Source: Sulfurimonas sp. (GTDB lineage: Bacteria > Campylobacterota > Campylobacteria > Campylobacterales > Sulfurimonadaceae). Taken from it: DNA of 64,000 nucleotides. The DNA lies in assembly GCA_028687935.1 (NCBI GenBank), contig JAQTZE010000003.1:1-64000 (forward strand), in the 5' to 3' direction. Positions within the stretch are counted from its first letter, which is position 1. The number at the start of each line of letters is the position of its first letter. Shown one piece after another: positions 55,967 through 64,000 of this stretch. The notes below the pieces were generated by a model. It did not search any database. It was not told the origin of the DNA and worked only from the letters and a program-made list of their open reading frames with translations. The translations under genes were made by a program, and so were the position numbers.

Positions 55967-57667
55967 ATGATTTCATCACTCACAAAATCAGAACCAAAAG
56001 CTTCATCGCTTCTTGGTTTATCTGTCAAATCAGAAGAGCCAACCCTCTCTTTTTCTGAGCTTCTCAAGGGAGCTGGCAGTTCAAAAGATGGAAAAACTAT
56101 CCAAAATGGTGCTCTAGTTTTATCTCTCAAAGATCAAGACGTCACACCAAGAACAAGCATAAAAAGCAATGTTCAAGTAGCGCAAAAAGAGAGTTTCAGC
56201 TCTCTGCTCAAAGGTGAAGATAAAAGTGCTTCTGTTGTGATAAAAGAGCCACTTGAACTCAATCCGAAACTGACACAAAATCTCTCAATCGCAGAGCTAA
56301 AAATCGTTATGAAAGACGCAAAAGAGTATCTCAAAGAGAAGATAGAGCAAAGTGACGGATATAAAAAAGCACAGATAAAAGAGCTTCCGACTACGCTCAA
56401 AGGTCTTGTCGAAGTAGCGAAAAAATTTGATATCGATATCTCCAAAATCACACTTGAGCAAGTCCAGACAAAATCTTCAAAAACGCAGGCGCTAAAAGAA
56501 GCAACAGACTCTAGCGATGTTGCAAAAGAGAGTAAGCTCTCTTCTTTATTAAGCAAGGATTCGGTGAAAGATGAAAAGATATCTTCACTAGTTACTAAAG
56601 AGAGCATCAAAGATGAAAAAATTCCTTCTTTAGCGAGTAAAGAAAACGCGAAAGACGAAAAAGTCTCTTCTGCTTTGAGTAAAGATGCGCCAAAACTCGA
56701 GACACGTCTGGAGCAAGTTTTTAGAGATATGCCTCAAGACAAAGAGAGCTCAAAAACGCAGAGTTCCAAAGGACAAACGCAGCTCAATAAAACAGATCTT
56801 CCAAAACAAACGCAAGTTGTACAGGCAGAGACGCAGAATCTTGAAGTATCAAAAACGCAAGATAAAAAAACGCAAGAGCTCACTCCTATCTCACAACTCA
56901 AAGAGACGCCACTTTTTAAAGCACAAGAGCGAACAGAGCAGACAACAGAGCAGTTTGTGCAGACAAAGCAGTTTAAAGTAGATGAGAAAACCCCAAAGCA
57001 AAAAGCAGATGAAACATTAAAACTTCTTTTGCGAGGTGAAAAACCTACGCAAAACGCAACAGCTGTTCCAACGGATTTCTCTGTAGCAACAGCAAAAGCT
57101 CTTGCTGGAGTTGCTCCAACTGAGGGCGCAAAGTCTTTGGAGACACTGCTTCGCGGTGAGATAAGTGAAAGCACAAACACGAACACCTCAAAACTTGATG
57201 GTTTGCTTGTGAATAAGGCAGATAGTTTTGAAGTGAAAATTAATGAAGCAAAACAGATGATCAAATATCTCTCTCAAGATGTAAAATCTGCGATAGAGGA
57301 TTATAAATCTCCCTTTACGAGAGTAAAGGTGCAACTCAACCCTCAAAGACTCGGTGAAGTAGATTTGACAATAGTCCAACGTGGTAAAAACTTGCATGTC
57401 AATATTAGCTCAAATAACGCAGCTATCAACACCTTAGTTATGAACGCAAATGAGCTTAGAACGCAGCTGAGTAACAATGGAATAAATAATGCTTCCTTAA
57501 ACTTTAGTAACAACTCGCAAAGTGATAACTCTGGTGCATTTAGTGGACAGAGTCAAAATAGAGAACAGCAGCAAAAAGCGCAGCATGAGTACAACTACTT
57601 TGCAGACGAAGGCGCCAACGAAGAGGTTTTAAGCTCGCTTGAAATCGTTGTCGCAAATTATGCGTAA
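55967..57667 (+). CDS. fliK: Flagellar hook-length control protein FliK
   Basis: 566 residues. The long N-terminal part is disordered: Ser/Lys/Asp-rich with three imperfect repeats of the type SSLxxKxxxKDEK (about 56560-56680), then a Gln/Thr/Lys-rich stretch with many TQ pairs. The C-terminal about 120 residues are the conserved FliK domain (RVKVQLNPQRLGEVDLTIVQRGKNLHV). It measures hook length and switches export specificity. ATG 55967 after GGGAGCGTAAT; heads the hook cluster. Confidence 0.85.
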   Translation: MISSLTKSEPKASSLLGLSVKSEEPTLSFSELLKGAGSSKDGKTIQNGALVLSLKDQDVTPRTSIKSNVQVAQKESFSSLLKGEDKSASVVIKEPLELNPKLTQNLSIAELKIVMKDAKEYLKEKIEQSDGYKKAQIKELPTTLKGLVEVAKKFDIDISKITLEQVQTKSSKTQALKEATDSSDVAKESKLSSLLSKDSVKDEKISSLVTKESIKDEKIPSLASKENAKDEKVSSALSKDAPKLETRLEQVFRDMPQDKESSKTQSSKGQTQLNKTDLPKQTQVVQAETQNLEVSKTQDKKTQELTPISQLKETPLFKAQERTEQTTEQFVQTKQFKVDEKTPKQKADETLKLLLRGEKPTQNATAVPTDFSVATAKALAGVAPTEGAKSLETLLRGEISESTNTNTSKLDGLLVNKADSFEVKINEAKQMIKYLSQDVKSAIEDYKSPFTRVKVQLNPQRLGEVDLTIVQRGKNLHVNISSNNAAINTLVMNANELRTQLSNNGINNASLNFSNNSQSDNSGAFSGQSQNREQQQKAQHEYNYFADEGANEEVLSSLEIVVANYA

Positions 57668-57717
57668 AGAGAAAGAATCTCTTATTTATTACATAAAATA
57701 AAATTAAGGAGCCTACT

Positions 57718-58383
57718 ATGGCTATTACATCAACTGGTCTAAACGCAGCAACAAATCCAGAGTACGCAGCCGCATCCACACAAAAAGATGCGAGTATCTT
57801 GGGTAAAGATGACTTTTTAAAACTTCTTTTAGTTGAGCTGCAGCACCAAGATCCGACGGAGCCTATGGACAGTGAGAAGATTTTGACACAAACTTCACAG
57901 CTTGCAACGCTTGAATCTGCCGATAATACCAACAAGGCTCTAGCGGAGCTTGCAGCATCTTTGGGTGCTTCACAACAGTTTTCTACAATCTCAGCTATTG
58001 GTAAAACAGCGGATTTGGGAAGCGATGCAATCGCTCATGATGAGGGTACTACGTCTACTTTTGAAGTCTATTTTCCATCAAGTATTGAAAACGGGACTAT
58101 AGATATCACAGACGGAGATGGCAAGATAGTAAAAACACTTCCTGTAGGAACAAACGCTTCGGGTGTTTATCAGTTTACATGGGATGGCATGAATAGCGCG
58201 GGTAATAAAGCAGATAGTGGAATTTACCACGTAAACGCAAGCTACAGTGATCAAGATGGAAAAGCACTTACAACACGACTTGGAGCATATCCTATCGAAT
58301 CTGTAAGATTTGAGGGTGGAACTACCTATGTTAAAGTTGGCTCGAGTTATGTTTCGCTTGAGAATATAGTCGAAGTTTACTAA
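57718..58383 (+). CDS. flgD: Flagellar hook assembly protein FlgD
   Basis: 221 residues. The N-terminal KDDFLKLLLVELQHQDPTEPMDSEKILTQTSQLATLES is the FlgD cap domain; FlgD Ig-like repeats follow (GVYQFTWDGMNSAGNKADSGIYHV). It caps the growing hook. RBS AAGGAGCC, 50 bases after fliK. Confidence 0.92.
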   Translation: MAITSTGLNAATNPEYAAASTQKDASILGKDDFLKLLLVELQHQDPTEPMDSEKILTQTSQLATLESADNTNKALAELAASLGASQQFSTISAIGKTADLGSDAIAHDEGTTSTFEVYFPSSIENGTIDITDGDGKIVKTLPVGTNASGVYQFTWDGMNSAGNKADSGIYHVNASYSDQDGKALTTRLGAYPIESVRFEGGTTYVKVGSSYVSLENIVEVY

Positions 58384-58394
58384 AGGAGTCTGCC

Positions 58395-59654
58395 ATGATG
58401 ACGCAAGCATTTTATAGTGGTATCTCTGGCATAAAAACCAACTCGACAGGCATAGATGTTGTCTCTGACAATATAGCAAATATCAGTACAACAGGCTTTC
58501 GCGGATATGATTTAGAGTTTACTTCTCTTTTTGAAAAGAATATCGCAAGTATTGGTAAAAACGCTCTAGATAATACAGTCGGTGTCGGTTCAAGAGTGCA
58601 GGCGACCTCAATGATGCAATCAACAGGAGTCCTTTCACTTACAGATAGAAGTACAGATTTGGCTATCAATGGTGAAGGATGGTTTGCAATACAAGGAGCG
58701 GGTAAACCTGTATATACACGTGATGGAACTTTTTCTTTTGACGCAAATGATGATTTAGTCTCACTTGAAGGGTATCATGTTCTGGGTACTATGGGAAATA
58801 ATATTAGTGCAGATAATGTGTTGACGTCAAGGATAGATACGCTCCAGTTAGGTAGTGTAAATGCTCAAGAAAAGCTGCGTTTTCCAAGTACACTCAGCTA
58901 TCCAACAGAACCTTCATCAGAGGCAAATTTCTTTGCAAATATCGGCGTTGGTACAGAGCCACAAACAGTGAGTGCGAATGTTATCGATCCACAAGGAAAC
59001 AGAAATAATTTGCGTTTAGAGTTTACTAAAGATGCAGTGCAATCACCTCCTGGAAGCCAGTGGAGCGTAACTGCTACAACACAAACACTCGATGGAGCAA
59101 CTATCTATGATACACAAACGGGAAGTCTTGTTTTTGATGCAGCAGGTGCTTTAGTATCAAGTACCCTCTCAACTATAGATAATAATGGCGCTCCTGTAAG
59201 TATGAACCTTGGAAGCGGTTATACTGGAATCGTCTCAATAGATGTTCCCCTTCTCTCAGGTTCAAGCACAGCTAACGGTGTTATGGGTGGCGAGTTGATG
59301 GGATATGCTGTCAACCAAAACGCAGAAGTCATTGCTACTTTTACAAATGGCATGCAAAGCAGTGTCGGCAAGATCGCTGTTTTTCACTTTCAAAACGACC
59401 AAGGTTTGGAACGTCTTAACGGAACGCATTTTCAAGAGAGTACTAATAGTGGTCGCCCTATCTTTTATACAGATGCAAGTGGCAATAATATCAACGGTTC
59501 TCAAGTTATGAACTATAAACTCGAAGGCTCGAACTATGAAATGTCTCAGGGCTTGACGCAGCTTATAATCCTCCAGCGCGCATTTGACGCCAGTTCCAAA
59601 TGTATCACTACAGCGGATCAGATGATACAAAAAGCACTGCAGATGCATAAATAG
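58395..59654 (+). CDS. Flagellar hook-basal body protein (FlgE-like, shorter)
   Basis: 419 residues. N-terminal FYSGISGIKTNSTGIDVVSDNIANISTTGFRG is the axial protein signature and the C-terminus ends in a coiled-coil with LTQLIILQRAFDASSKCITTADQMIQKALQM. Length and layout match a FlgE-type protein; it lies before the longer flgE. It could be the hook protein in a second form or an FlgE2-like component. Overlaps nothing; 11 bases after flgD. Confidence 0.8.
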   Translation: MMTQAFYSGISGIKTNSTGIDVVSDNIANISTTGFRGYDLEFTSLFEKNIASIGKNALDNTVGVGSRVQATSMMQSTGVLSLTDRSTDLAINGEGWFAIQGAGKPVYTRDGTFSFDANDDLVSLEGYHVLGTMGNNISADNVLTSRIDTLQLGSVNAQEKLRFPSTLSYPTEPSSEANFFANIGVGTEPQTVSANVIDPQGNRNNLRLEFTKDAVQSPPGSQWSVTATTQTLDGATIYDTQTGSLVFDAAGALVSSTLSTIDNNGAPVSMNLGSGYTGIVSIDVPLLSGSSTANGVMGGELMGYAVNQNAEVIATFTNGMQSSVGKIAVFHFQNDQGLERLNGTHFQESTNSGRPIFYTDASGNNINGSQVMNYKLEGSNYEMSQGLTQLIILQRAFDASSKCITTADQMIQKALQMHK

Positions 59655-59665
59655 TAGTTCCAAAG

Positions 59666-59682
59666 TTGGAACACTAAATGCT
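59666..59682 (+). promoter_or_regulatory. Sigma-54-type promoter of flgE
   Basis: TTGGAACACTAAATGCT: GG (59668-59669) and GC (59680-59681) with 10 bases between, 95 bases before the flgE start. A hairpin GTTCCAA/TTGGAAC at 59657-59672 overlaps it. Confidence 0.6.
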
Positions 59683-59729
59683 ATATATCTTTTACTAATA
59701 AAGTCTAGCTTTCCAAGTGAAAGTTAAAC

Positions 59730-59749
59730 CAAAGGATTTTTTTCCTTTG
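59730..59749 (+). other. Hairpin in the flgE leader
   Basis: CAAAGGA / TCCTTTG, 7-bp perfect stem with a T6 loop, 27 bases before the flgE ATG. The AGGA it contains is not the ribosome site, which is AAAGGA further down. Confidence 0.4.
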
Positions 59750-59776
59750 AAGCATACTATAGGTAAAGGATATAAA

Positions 59777-61561
59777 ATGTTAAAATCTCTTTTCTCCGGT
59801 GTATCTGGACTACAATCTCACCAAATCGCAATGGACGTTGAGTCTAATAATATCGCTAACGTCAATACTGTTGGTTATAAATATTCACGTGCAAACTTCT
59901 CAGATCTTTTAGCACAAACGCAGGCTATCGCTACTGCTCCTCAAGGCGCACTTGGTGGTAAAAACCCTGTACAAGTAGGTCTTGGTTCAACGGTCAGTTC
60001 TATGACACGTATCTTTTCTCAAGGTTCTATCCAAAACTCAGATAAAAATACCGATATCGCTATTCAAGGTGATGGTTTCTTTATAATCTCACCAGATGGT
60101 GGAAATACATACAAATATACACGTGCAGGAGACTTTAAGTTCGATGCAGGCGGAAATTTTGTGGATAATAATGGCTATATTGCGCAAGGGTGGTTACGTG
60201 ATACAACTACTGGTAAAGTTGACTCAACTGCGCCGATTACAAATATCAGTATAGCACCGGGACTTACAACCCCAGCACAAGCAACTGAAGAAGTTGTTTT
60301 AAAAGCCAACTTAAATTCTGGTCCATTGGTAGCGAGCTTCTCTCCATCGTATGGAATTAATGTGGCGGGGACAATAGTAGATGAAGCAGGAACAGCAATC
60401 ATAGGTGCAGTTCCTGATGATATGGGTGCGATGTTCAATGGTCTTGGGGAAGCTTTTTCATTAAAAGCAGGACAAGGAATGAGTATCTCACTCGATGGCG
60501 GAACAAGCTATCTTGCATATAGATATGATCCGGCGATAGCGAATGTTGCTACAGCTGCTGGTGCAGATAAAGTATTTAGAACTATAGAAGATTTAAGACT
60601 TGCTTTGCAAACGCAAATTAATACTGTATCAGCTGGTGCGGAAGTCACAGTAACACAAGCTGGGAAAATATCTATCAATAATGAAGCGGGTGCAGGGGAT
60701 CTTGATATCAAGATGACAGCCGTATTGACTGACGGAGCTGGTGTGGCTATCTCAGAAAATACGCGTTTTACAACAAATATGAAAGCACTAGAATCAGTTC
60801 TTCCGTTTGGAACTACGGGTTCTACAGCGTTTTCACAAGATTTTAATGCAGCGACACACTCAAGCAGTATTGATATCTTTGACTCACTTGGAACAAAACA
60901 TACACTCAGAACTGAGTTTAGAAAAGTCTCTCAAAATACATGGGATACACTCATCACCGTTCCTGAGCCAGCCACAATCAGTGCGAGTGCTCCTACGAAT
61001 GAAATTAGAGGTTCTATCCAGTTTACAAACGAAGGTGCGCTCTCGCAGTACGACCCGGGAACTGTATCTTTTACGGGAAATAATGGCTCAAAACCAAACC
61101 AGACTGTAAAACTCTCTTTTGGTACAACGGGTGCTTTTGATGGTATGACAAGTTTTGACTCCAAATCAGCTACTTCAGGTATCAGCCAAGATGGTTTTAC
61201 TGGTGGGGATTTAGTTGGTATTAGAATCGATCAGAGTGGTACCTTAATCGGCTCATTCTCAAACGGTCGTTCTTTTGGTCTGGCACAGATAGCAATGGCG
61301 AAATTTACCAATAACGAAGGTCTCTCAACTGAGGGTGGCAATGTTTATATTCAAACATCGAACTCAGGAGATCCGATCATCGGTACGGCGGCAACTGCGG
61401 GACGCGGATTTATCCAATCTTCTGCACTTGAAGCGTCAAATGTTGACCTTTCGCGCGCGCTTACACAGCTGATTATCGTACAGCGTGGTTTCCAGGCAAA
61501 TGGGAAAACGATTACGACTTCAGATCAACTTCTTCAAACATTAATTGGGTTGAAACAGTAG
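59777..61561 (+). CDS. flgE: Flagellar hook protein FlgE
   Basis: 594 residues. LKSLFSGVSGLQSHQIAMDVESNNIANVNTVGYKYSRANFSDLL at the N-terminus and LTQLIIVQRGFQANGKTITTSDQLLQTLIGL at the C-terminus form the axial coiled coil; the long middle is surface-exposed, as in Campylobacter and Helicobacter FlgE. ATG 59777 with GTAAAGGATATAAA upstream; in-frame codons before it belong to the leader. Confidence 0.92.
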   Translation: MLKSLFSGVSGLQSHQIAMDVESNNIANVNTVGYKYSRANFSDLLAQTQAIATAPQGALGGKNPVQVGLGSTVSSMTRIFSQGSIQNSDKNTDIAIQGDGFFIISPDGGNTYKYTRAGDFKFDAGGNFVDNNGYIAQGWLRDTTTGKVDSTAPITNISIAPGLTTPAQATEEVVLKANLNSGPLVASFSPSYGINVAGTIVDEAGTAIIGAVPDDMGAMFNGLGEAFSLKAGQGMSISLDGGTSYLAYRYDPAIANVATAAGADKVFRTIEDLRLALQTQINTVSAGAEVTVTQAGKISINNEAGAGDLDIKMTAVLTDGAGVAISENTRFTTNMKALESVLPFGTTGSTAFSQDFNAATHSSSIDIFDSLGTKHTLRTEFRKVSQNTWDTLITVPEPATISASAPTNEIRGSIQFTNEGALSQYDPGTVSFTGNNGSKPNQTVKLSFGTTGAFDGMTSFDSKSATSGISQDGFTGGDLVGIRIDQSGTLIGSFSNGRSFGLAQIAMAKFTNNEGLSTEGGNVYIQTSNSGDPIIGTAATAGRGFIQSSALEASNVDLSRALTQLIIVQRGFQANGKTITTSDQLLQTLIGLKQ

Positions 61562-61611
61562 TTTAATCCATTTTTGCTATAATTTCTTCATAAATATTGA
61601 AGGAATTATAG

Positions 61612-62775
61612 ATGCAATTCTCCGCTCCACTCAAATCAAACTCAAAAAAAGTAATGTTACTCGGCTCAGGCGAACTTGGACGTGAAGTCGTTATCGAAGC
61701 ACAAAGACTCGGTCTTGAAGTCATCGCCGTAGATAGATACGAAAACGCTCCTGCACATCATGTGGCACACCGCGCGTATGTGGTCAATATGCAAAACAAA
61801 GAGGCTGTTTTAGAGATCATCCGTCGTGAAAAACCTGACTATATTCTCCCAGAGATTGAAGCGATCTCTATCGAGGCACTTTTTGCGGCAGAAGCAGAAG
61901 GGTATAACGTCATACCAAACGCAGAAGCGGTCAACAAAACAATGAACAGAAAAAATATCCGCCGTTTTGCGGCAGAAGAGCTTGGACTCAAAACTGGTCC
62001 CTATGAGTTTGTCAAAACACTCGAAGAGCTTAGAGCTGCCGCAGCACGTATGGGTTTTCCATGTGTTATCAAACCTGTTATGAGCTCTTCTGGACATGGA
62101 CAGAGTGTTGCCAAAAGTGCAGATGATATAGAAAAATCATGGGAAATTGCAAAAGAAGCTCGCGGCGATGCGAGTGAGCTGATTGTTGAAGCGTTTGTGG
62201 ATTTTGACTATGAGATAGCACTACTCACAGCACGTAACGGCAAAGAGACGATCTTTTGTGAGCCTATCGGTCATGAGCAGCGAGACGGTGATTATGTATT
62301 TTCATGGCAGCCGATGCAGATGAGCGCAGTGGCAAAAGAAAAAGCGCAGGATATGGCAAAAAAAATCACTGACGGTCTTGGCGGTCGCGGTCTTTTTGGT
62401 GTGGAGCTTTTTATCAAAGGTGATGAGGTCTATTTTTCAGAAGTCTCTCCACGTCCACACGATACGGGAATGGTGACACTTATTACTCAGTCTCAGAGTG
62501 AGTTCGCTCTGCACCTTCGTGCGGTTCTTGGATTGCCGCTTGGCTTTACTTTTTATGGAGACGGTGCATCGGCTGCGTTTAAGTCAGATGCTCACAACTA
62601 CGCGCCTGTGGTGGATGTGGATGATTCTCTCTTCTCTACGAACAGCTTTGTGCGTATCTTCTCTAAGCCAGAAGCACATAAAGGCAGACGTTTGGCTGTG
62701 GCACTTGTCTTTGACAAAGTCGACAGTGCACTCGCTCAAGCAAGAGAACTTATCAAAAAAATCAAAGACGCATAA
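61612..62775 (+). CDS. purT: Formate-dependent phosphoribosylglycinamide formyltransferase
   Basis: 387 residues, ATP-grasp enzyme. [30 protein letters not shown] at the start, [16 protein letters not shown] for ATP binding and [16 protein letters not shown] near the C-terminal site. It formylates GAR with formate and ATP in purine synthesis. The 2-hydroxyacid dehydrogenase gene begins 3 bases later. Confidence 0.95.
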   Translation: MQFSAPLKSNSKKVMLLGSGELGREVVIEAQRLGLEVIAVDRYENAPAHHVAHRAYVVNMQNKEAVLEIIRREKPDYILPEIEAISIEALFAAEAEGYNVIPNAEAVNKTMNRKNIRRFAAEELGLKTGPYEFVKTLEELRAAAARMGFPCVIKPVMSSSGHGQSVAKSADDIEKSWEIAKEARGDASELIVEAFVDFDYEIALLTARNGKETIFCEPIGHEQRDGDYVFSWQPMQMSAVAKEKAQDMAKKITDGLGGRGLFGVELFIKGDEVYFSEVSPRPHDTGMVTLITQSQSEFALHLRAVLGLPLGFTFYGDGASAAFKSDAHNYAPVVDVDDSLFSTNSFVRIFSKPEAHKGRRLAVALVFDKVDSALAQARELIKKIKDA

Positions 62776-62778
62776 TCC

Positions 62779-63705
62779 ATGATGCAAATTGTTCTTCTTG
62801 ATACCCTGACTTTTGGTGATACGGATCTTAGTGGATTTGCTGCGCTTGGAGAAGTAGAAGCGTATCAGACGAGTACCGCTCATGAAGTGCAAACACGCAT
62901 AACAAACGCAGATGTTATCGTAACAAACAAAGTTGTTATAACGGATGCGCATATGCAAAACGCAAGCCACCTCAAGCTTATCTGTGTGGCGGCGACGGGT
63001 ACAAATAATGTTGACCTAAACGCAGCAAACGCAAGAGGCATCGTGGTCAAAAATGTAGCAGGCTACTCAACGGACTCTGTAATTCAGCATACTTTTTCTA
63101 TGCTCTTTTATCTTATGGGGCACTCTCGCTACTATGATGAAGTAGTCAAAGACGGCACCTATTCACGTAGTCCTATTTTTACTGATGTTTCTAAACCTTT
63201 TTTTGAGATCAAAGGCAAAAAGTGGGGCATCATCGGTTTAGGAGAGATTGGTCGAGGGGTTGCAAAAATTGCTGCTGCGTTTGGAGCAGAGATTTTTTAC
63301 TACTCTACAAGCGGACAAAACAGAAGTGATGATTTTCAAAGAACAACATTAGATGCACTTTTAAAAACCTGCGATATTATCTCTATTCATGCCCCTTTAA
63401 ATGAAAAAACAACCAACCTTTTAGACTATGAACAGTTGTTAACTTGTAAGGATGGAGCAGTTGTTTTAAACCTTGGGCGCGGGGGAATCATCAATGAAGA
63501 GGCAGTTGCGCGTATCGTAGATGAGAAAAAAATCTCCTTTGGTTTGGACGTGCTTACAAAAGAACCAATGCTAGAAAATCATCCGTTTTTTTGTGTCAAA
63601 AATCAAGAAAATCTCTATGTCACACCGCATATCGCTTGGACTTCTGTTGAGGCGAGAGAGAAACTCATAGCACTCACGATAGAGAATATTGCATCGCTGA
63701 ACTAG
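62779..63705 (+). CDS. D-isomer specific 2-hydroxyacid dehydrogenase
   Basis: 308 residues. NAD-binding WGIIGLGEIGRGVAKIAAAFG; catalytic Arg in LNLGRGGIINEEA, Glu in DVLTKEPM and His in VTPHIAW. It reduces 2-keto acids; glycerate or hydroxypyruvate are the commonest substrates of such proteins, but specificity cannot be read. Co-transcribed with purT. Confidence 0.85.
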   Translation: MMQIVLLDTLTFGDTDLSGFAALGEVEAYQTSTAHEVQTRITNADVIVTNKVVITDAHMQNASHLKLICVAATGTNNVDLNAANARGIVVKNVAGYSTDSVIQHTFSMLFYLMGHSRYYDEVVKDGTYSRSPIFTDVSKPFFEIKGKKWGIIGLGEIGRGVAKIAAAFGAEIFYYSTSGQNRSDDFQRTTLDALLKTCDIISIHAPLNEKTTNLLDYEQLLTCKDGAVVLNLGRGGIINEEAVARIVDEKKISFGLDVLTKEPMLENHPFFCVKNQENLYVTPHIAWTSVEAREKLIALTIENIASLN

Positions 63706-64000
63706 CTCTCTTTTTCGCTGCATTTCTTGCGGCGACTATCTTTCCATTTTCTTCTGAAGTAGCTTTTGTCGCTGCTTTAGCAAATGATATGCCTTTCATA
63801 AACGCAATGCTTGCAGCTTCGAGTGGAAATATACTTGCGATTATTGCAAACTATTGGTTTGGTTATTGGTTGTATGAGAAGAGTAGAACAAAACTTGCAG
63901 ATTCAAAAGTAGGAAGATGGAGTATTGAATATGGACATAAGTACGGTTACTTCATTTTGCTCTTTTCTTGGCTTCCTGTTTTGGGTGATCCGCTCACACT
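63693..64000 (+). CDS. YqaA/DedA family membrane protein, partial, no canonical start
   Basis: The frame reads AELALFFAAFLAATIFPFSSE, then AALANDMPFINAMLAASSGN and WFGYWLYEKSRTK, ending FSWLPVLGDPLT at the window edge, typical of YqaA (VTT superfamily). The open frame extends up to a stop before 63651 but has no ATG, GTG or TTG ahead of the conserved start; ATC at 63693 after GAGAATATTGC would fit best. The first ATG (63789) would remove the first helix. The 3' end lies outside the window. Confidence 0.65.
   Translation, partial: MAELALFFAAFLAATIFPFSSEVAFVAALANDMPFINAMLAASSGNILAIIANYWFGYWLYEKSRTKLADSKVGRWSIEYGHKYGYFILLFSWLPVLGDPLT

Noticed and set aside
56734..57264. 176-codon open frame on the minus strand inside fliK
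   Set aside because: It is a shadow of the repetitive fliK sequence, very Ser/Cys/Val-rich, with no ribosome site and no family resemblance.

Overview
The window is a chromosomal segment of a Campylobacterota (epsilonproteobacterial) genome. The best match in gene content and layout is a sulfur-oxidising Sulfurimonas-like bacterium. Grounds for this are a type II sulfide:quinone oxidoreductase with a twin-arginine leader, a DUF3373 outer-membrane barrel, RNase J with a long Asn/Pro/Arg-rich N-terminus, flavin-dependent ThyX, a free-standing ThiD2-like protein, AT-rich intergenic DNA and very tight operons. These identifications rest on reading the proteins; no database search was run.

Layout. 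Positions 1-150 carry a consensus sigma-70 promoter firing leftwards into what looks like an rRNA leader, whose genes lie outside the window. From 0.35 to 22.5 kb there are a BAX-inhibitor-like membrane protein, thiD2, a BioC-like methyltransferase, znuABC, secG, frr-pyrE, a Kef-type antiporter, pyrG-recJ, an outer-membrane barrel, the SQR with a small haem-less cytochrome-like protein, and the leftward operon rsmA-rnj-folE-fliI. From 22.7 to 25.0 kb there is a two-gene cassette: a secreted Ig-like/calcium-loop protein and a secreted lipase-like hydrolase. From 25.2 to 34.6 kb there are hisF, a nucleosidase-like gene, rlmN with a 30-residue membrane microprotein, an rluA-family gene, purB-nrdA and trxC. 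From 34.6 to 40.3 kb lies the replication region ruvC / dnaA-dnaN-gyrB. From 40.3 to 55.2 kb there are signalling, queF, tRNA nucleotidyltransferase, typA, nrdB, thyX, argB, dgt, rpsU/dnaG and a PP-loop protein. From 55.2 to 61.6 kb is a flagellar hook cluster (fliK, flgD, two hook-protein genes), and the window ends with purT, a 2-hydroxyacid dehydrogenase and a cut-off YqaA-family gene.

How the parts work together. Nucleotide supply is strongly represented (pyrE, pyrG, purB, purT, nrdA, nrdB, thyX, dgt, ppnP) close to initiation and elongation genes (dnaA, dnaN, gyrB, dnaG). An origin is expected here. DnaA-box-like 9-mers cluster in two places, 28.40-28.73 kb and 35.18-35.29 kb, with further copies between dnaA and dnaN. 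A perfect 16-bp parS palindrome lies inside the rluA-family gene at 28976, with a one-mismatch copy at 28697.

The most striking unexplained signal is the heptamer AAACGCA (complement TGCGTTT). I counted roughly 70 copies on the + strand and roughly 40 on the - strand by eye, where base composition alone predicts about ten in total. It occurs in all three codon frames and in both orientations, at a density typical of DNA-uptake or Chi-type sequences. Other points to check are two consecutive three-hairpin leaders around pyrE (the first able to hide the pyrE Shine-Dalgarno sequence), an apparently leaderless dnaG, two sigma-54-type promoters in the hook cluster, and several degenerate GGDEF/EAL and cytochrome-like proteins. 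No tRNA gene, insertion sequence, prophage or CRISPR array was seen.
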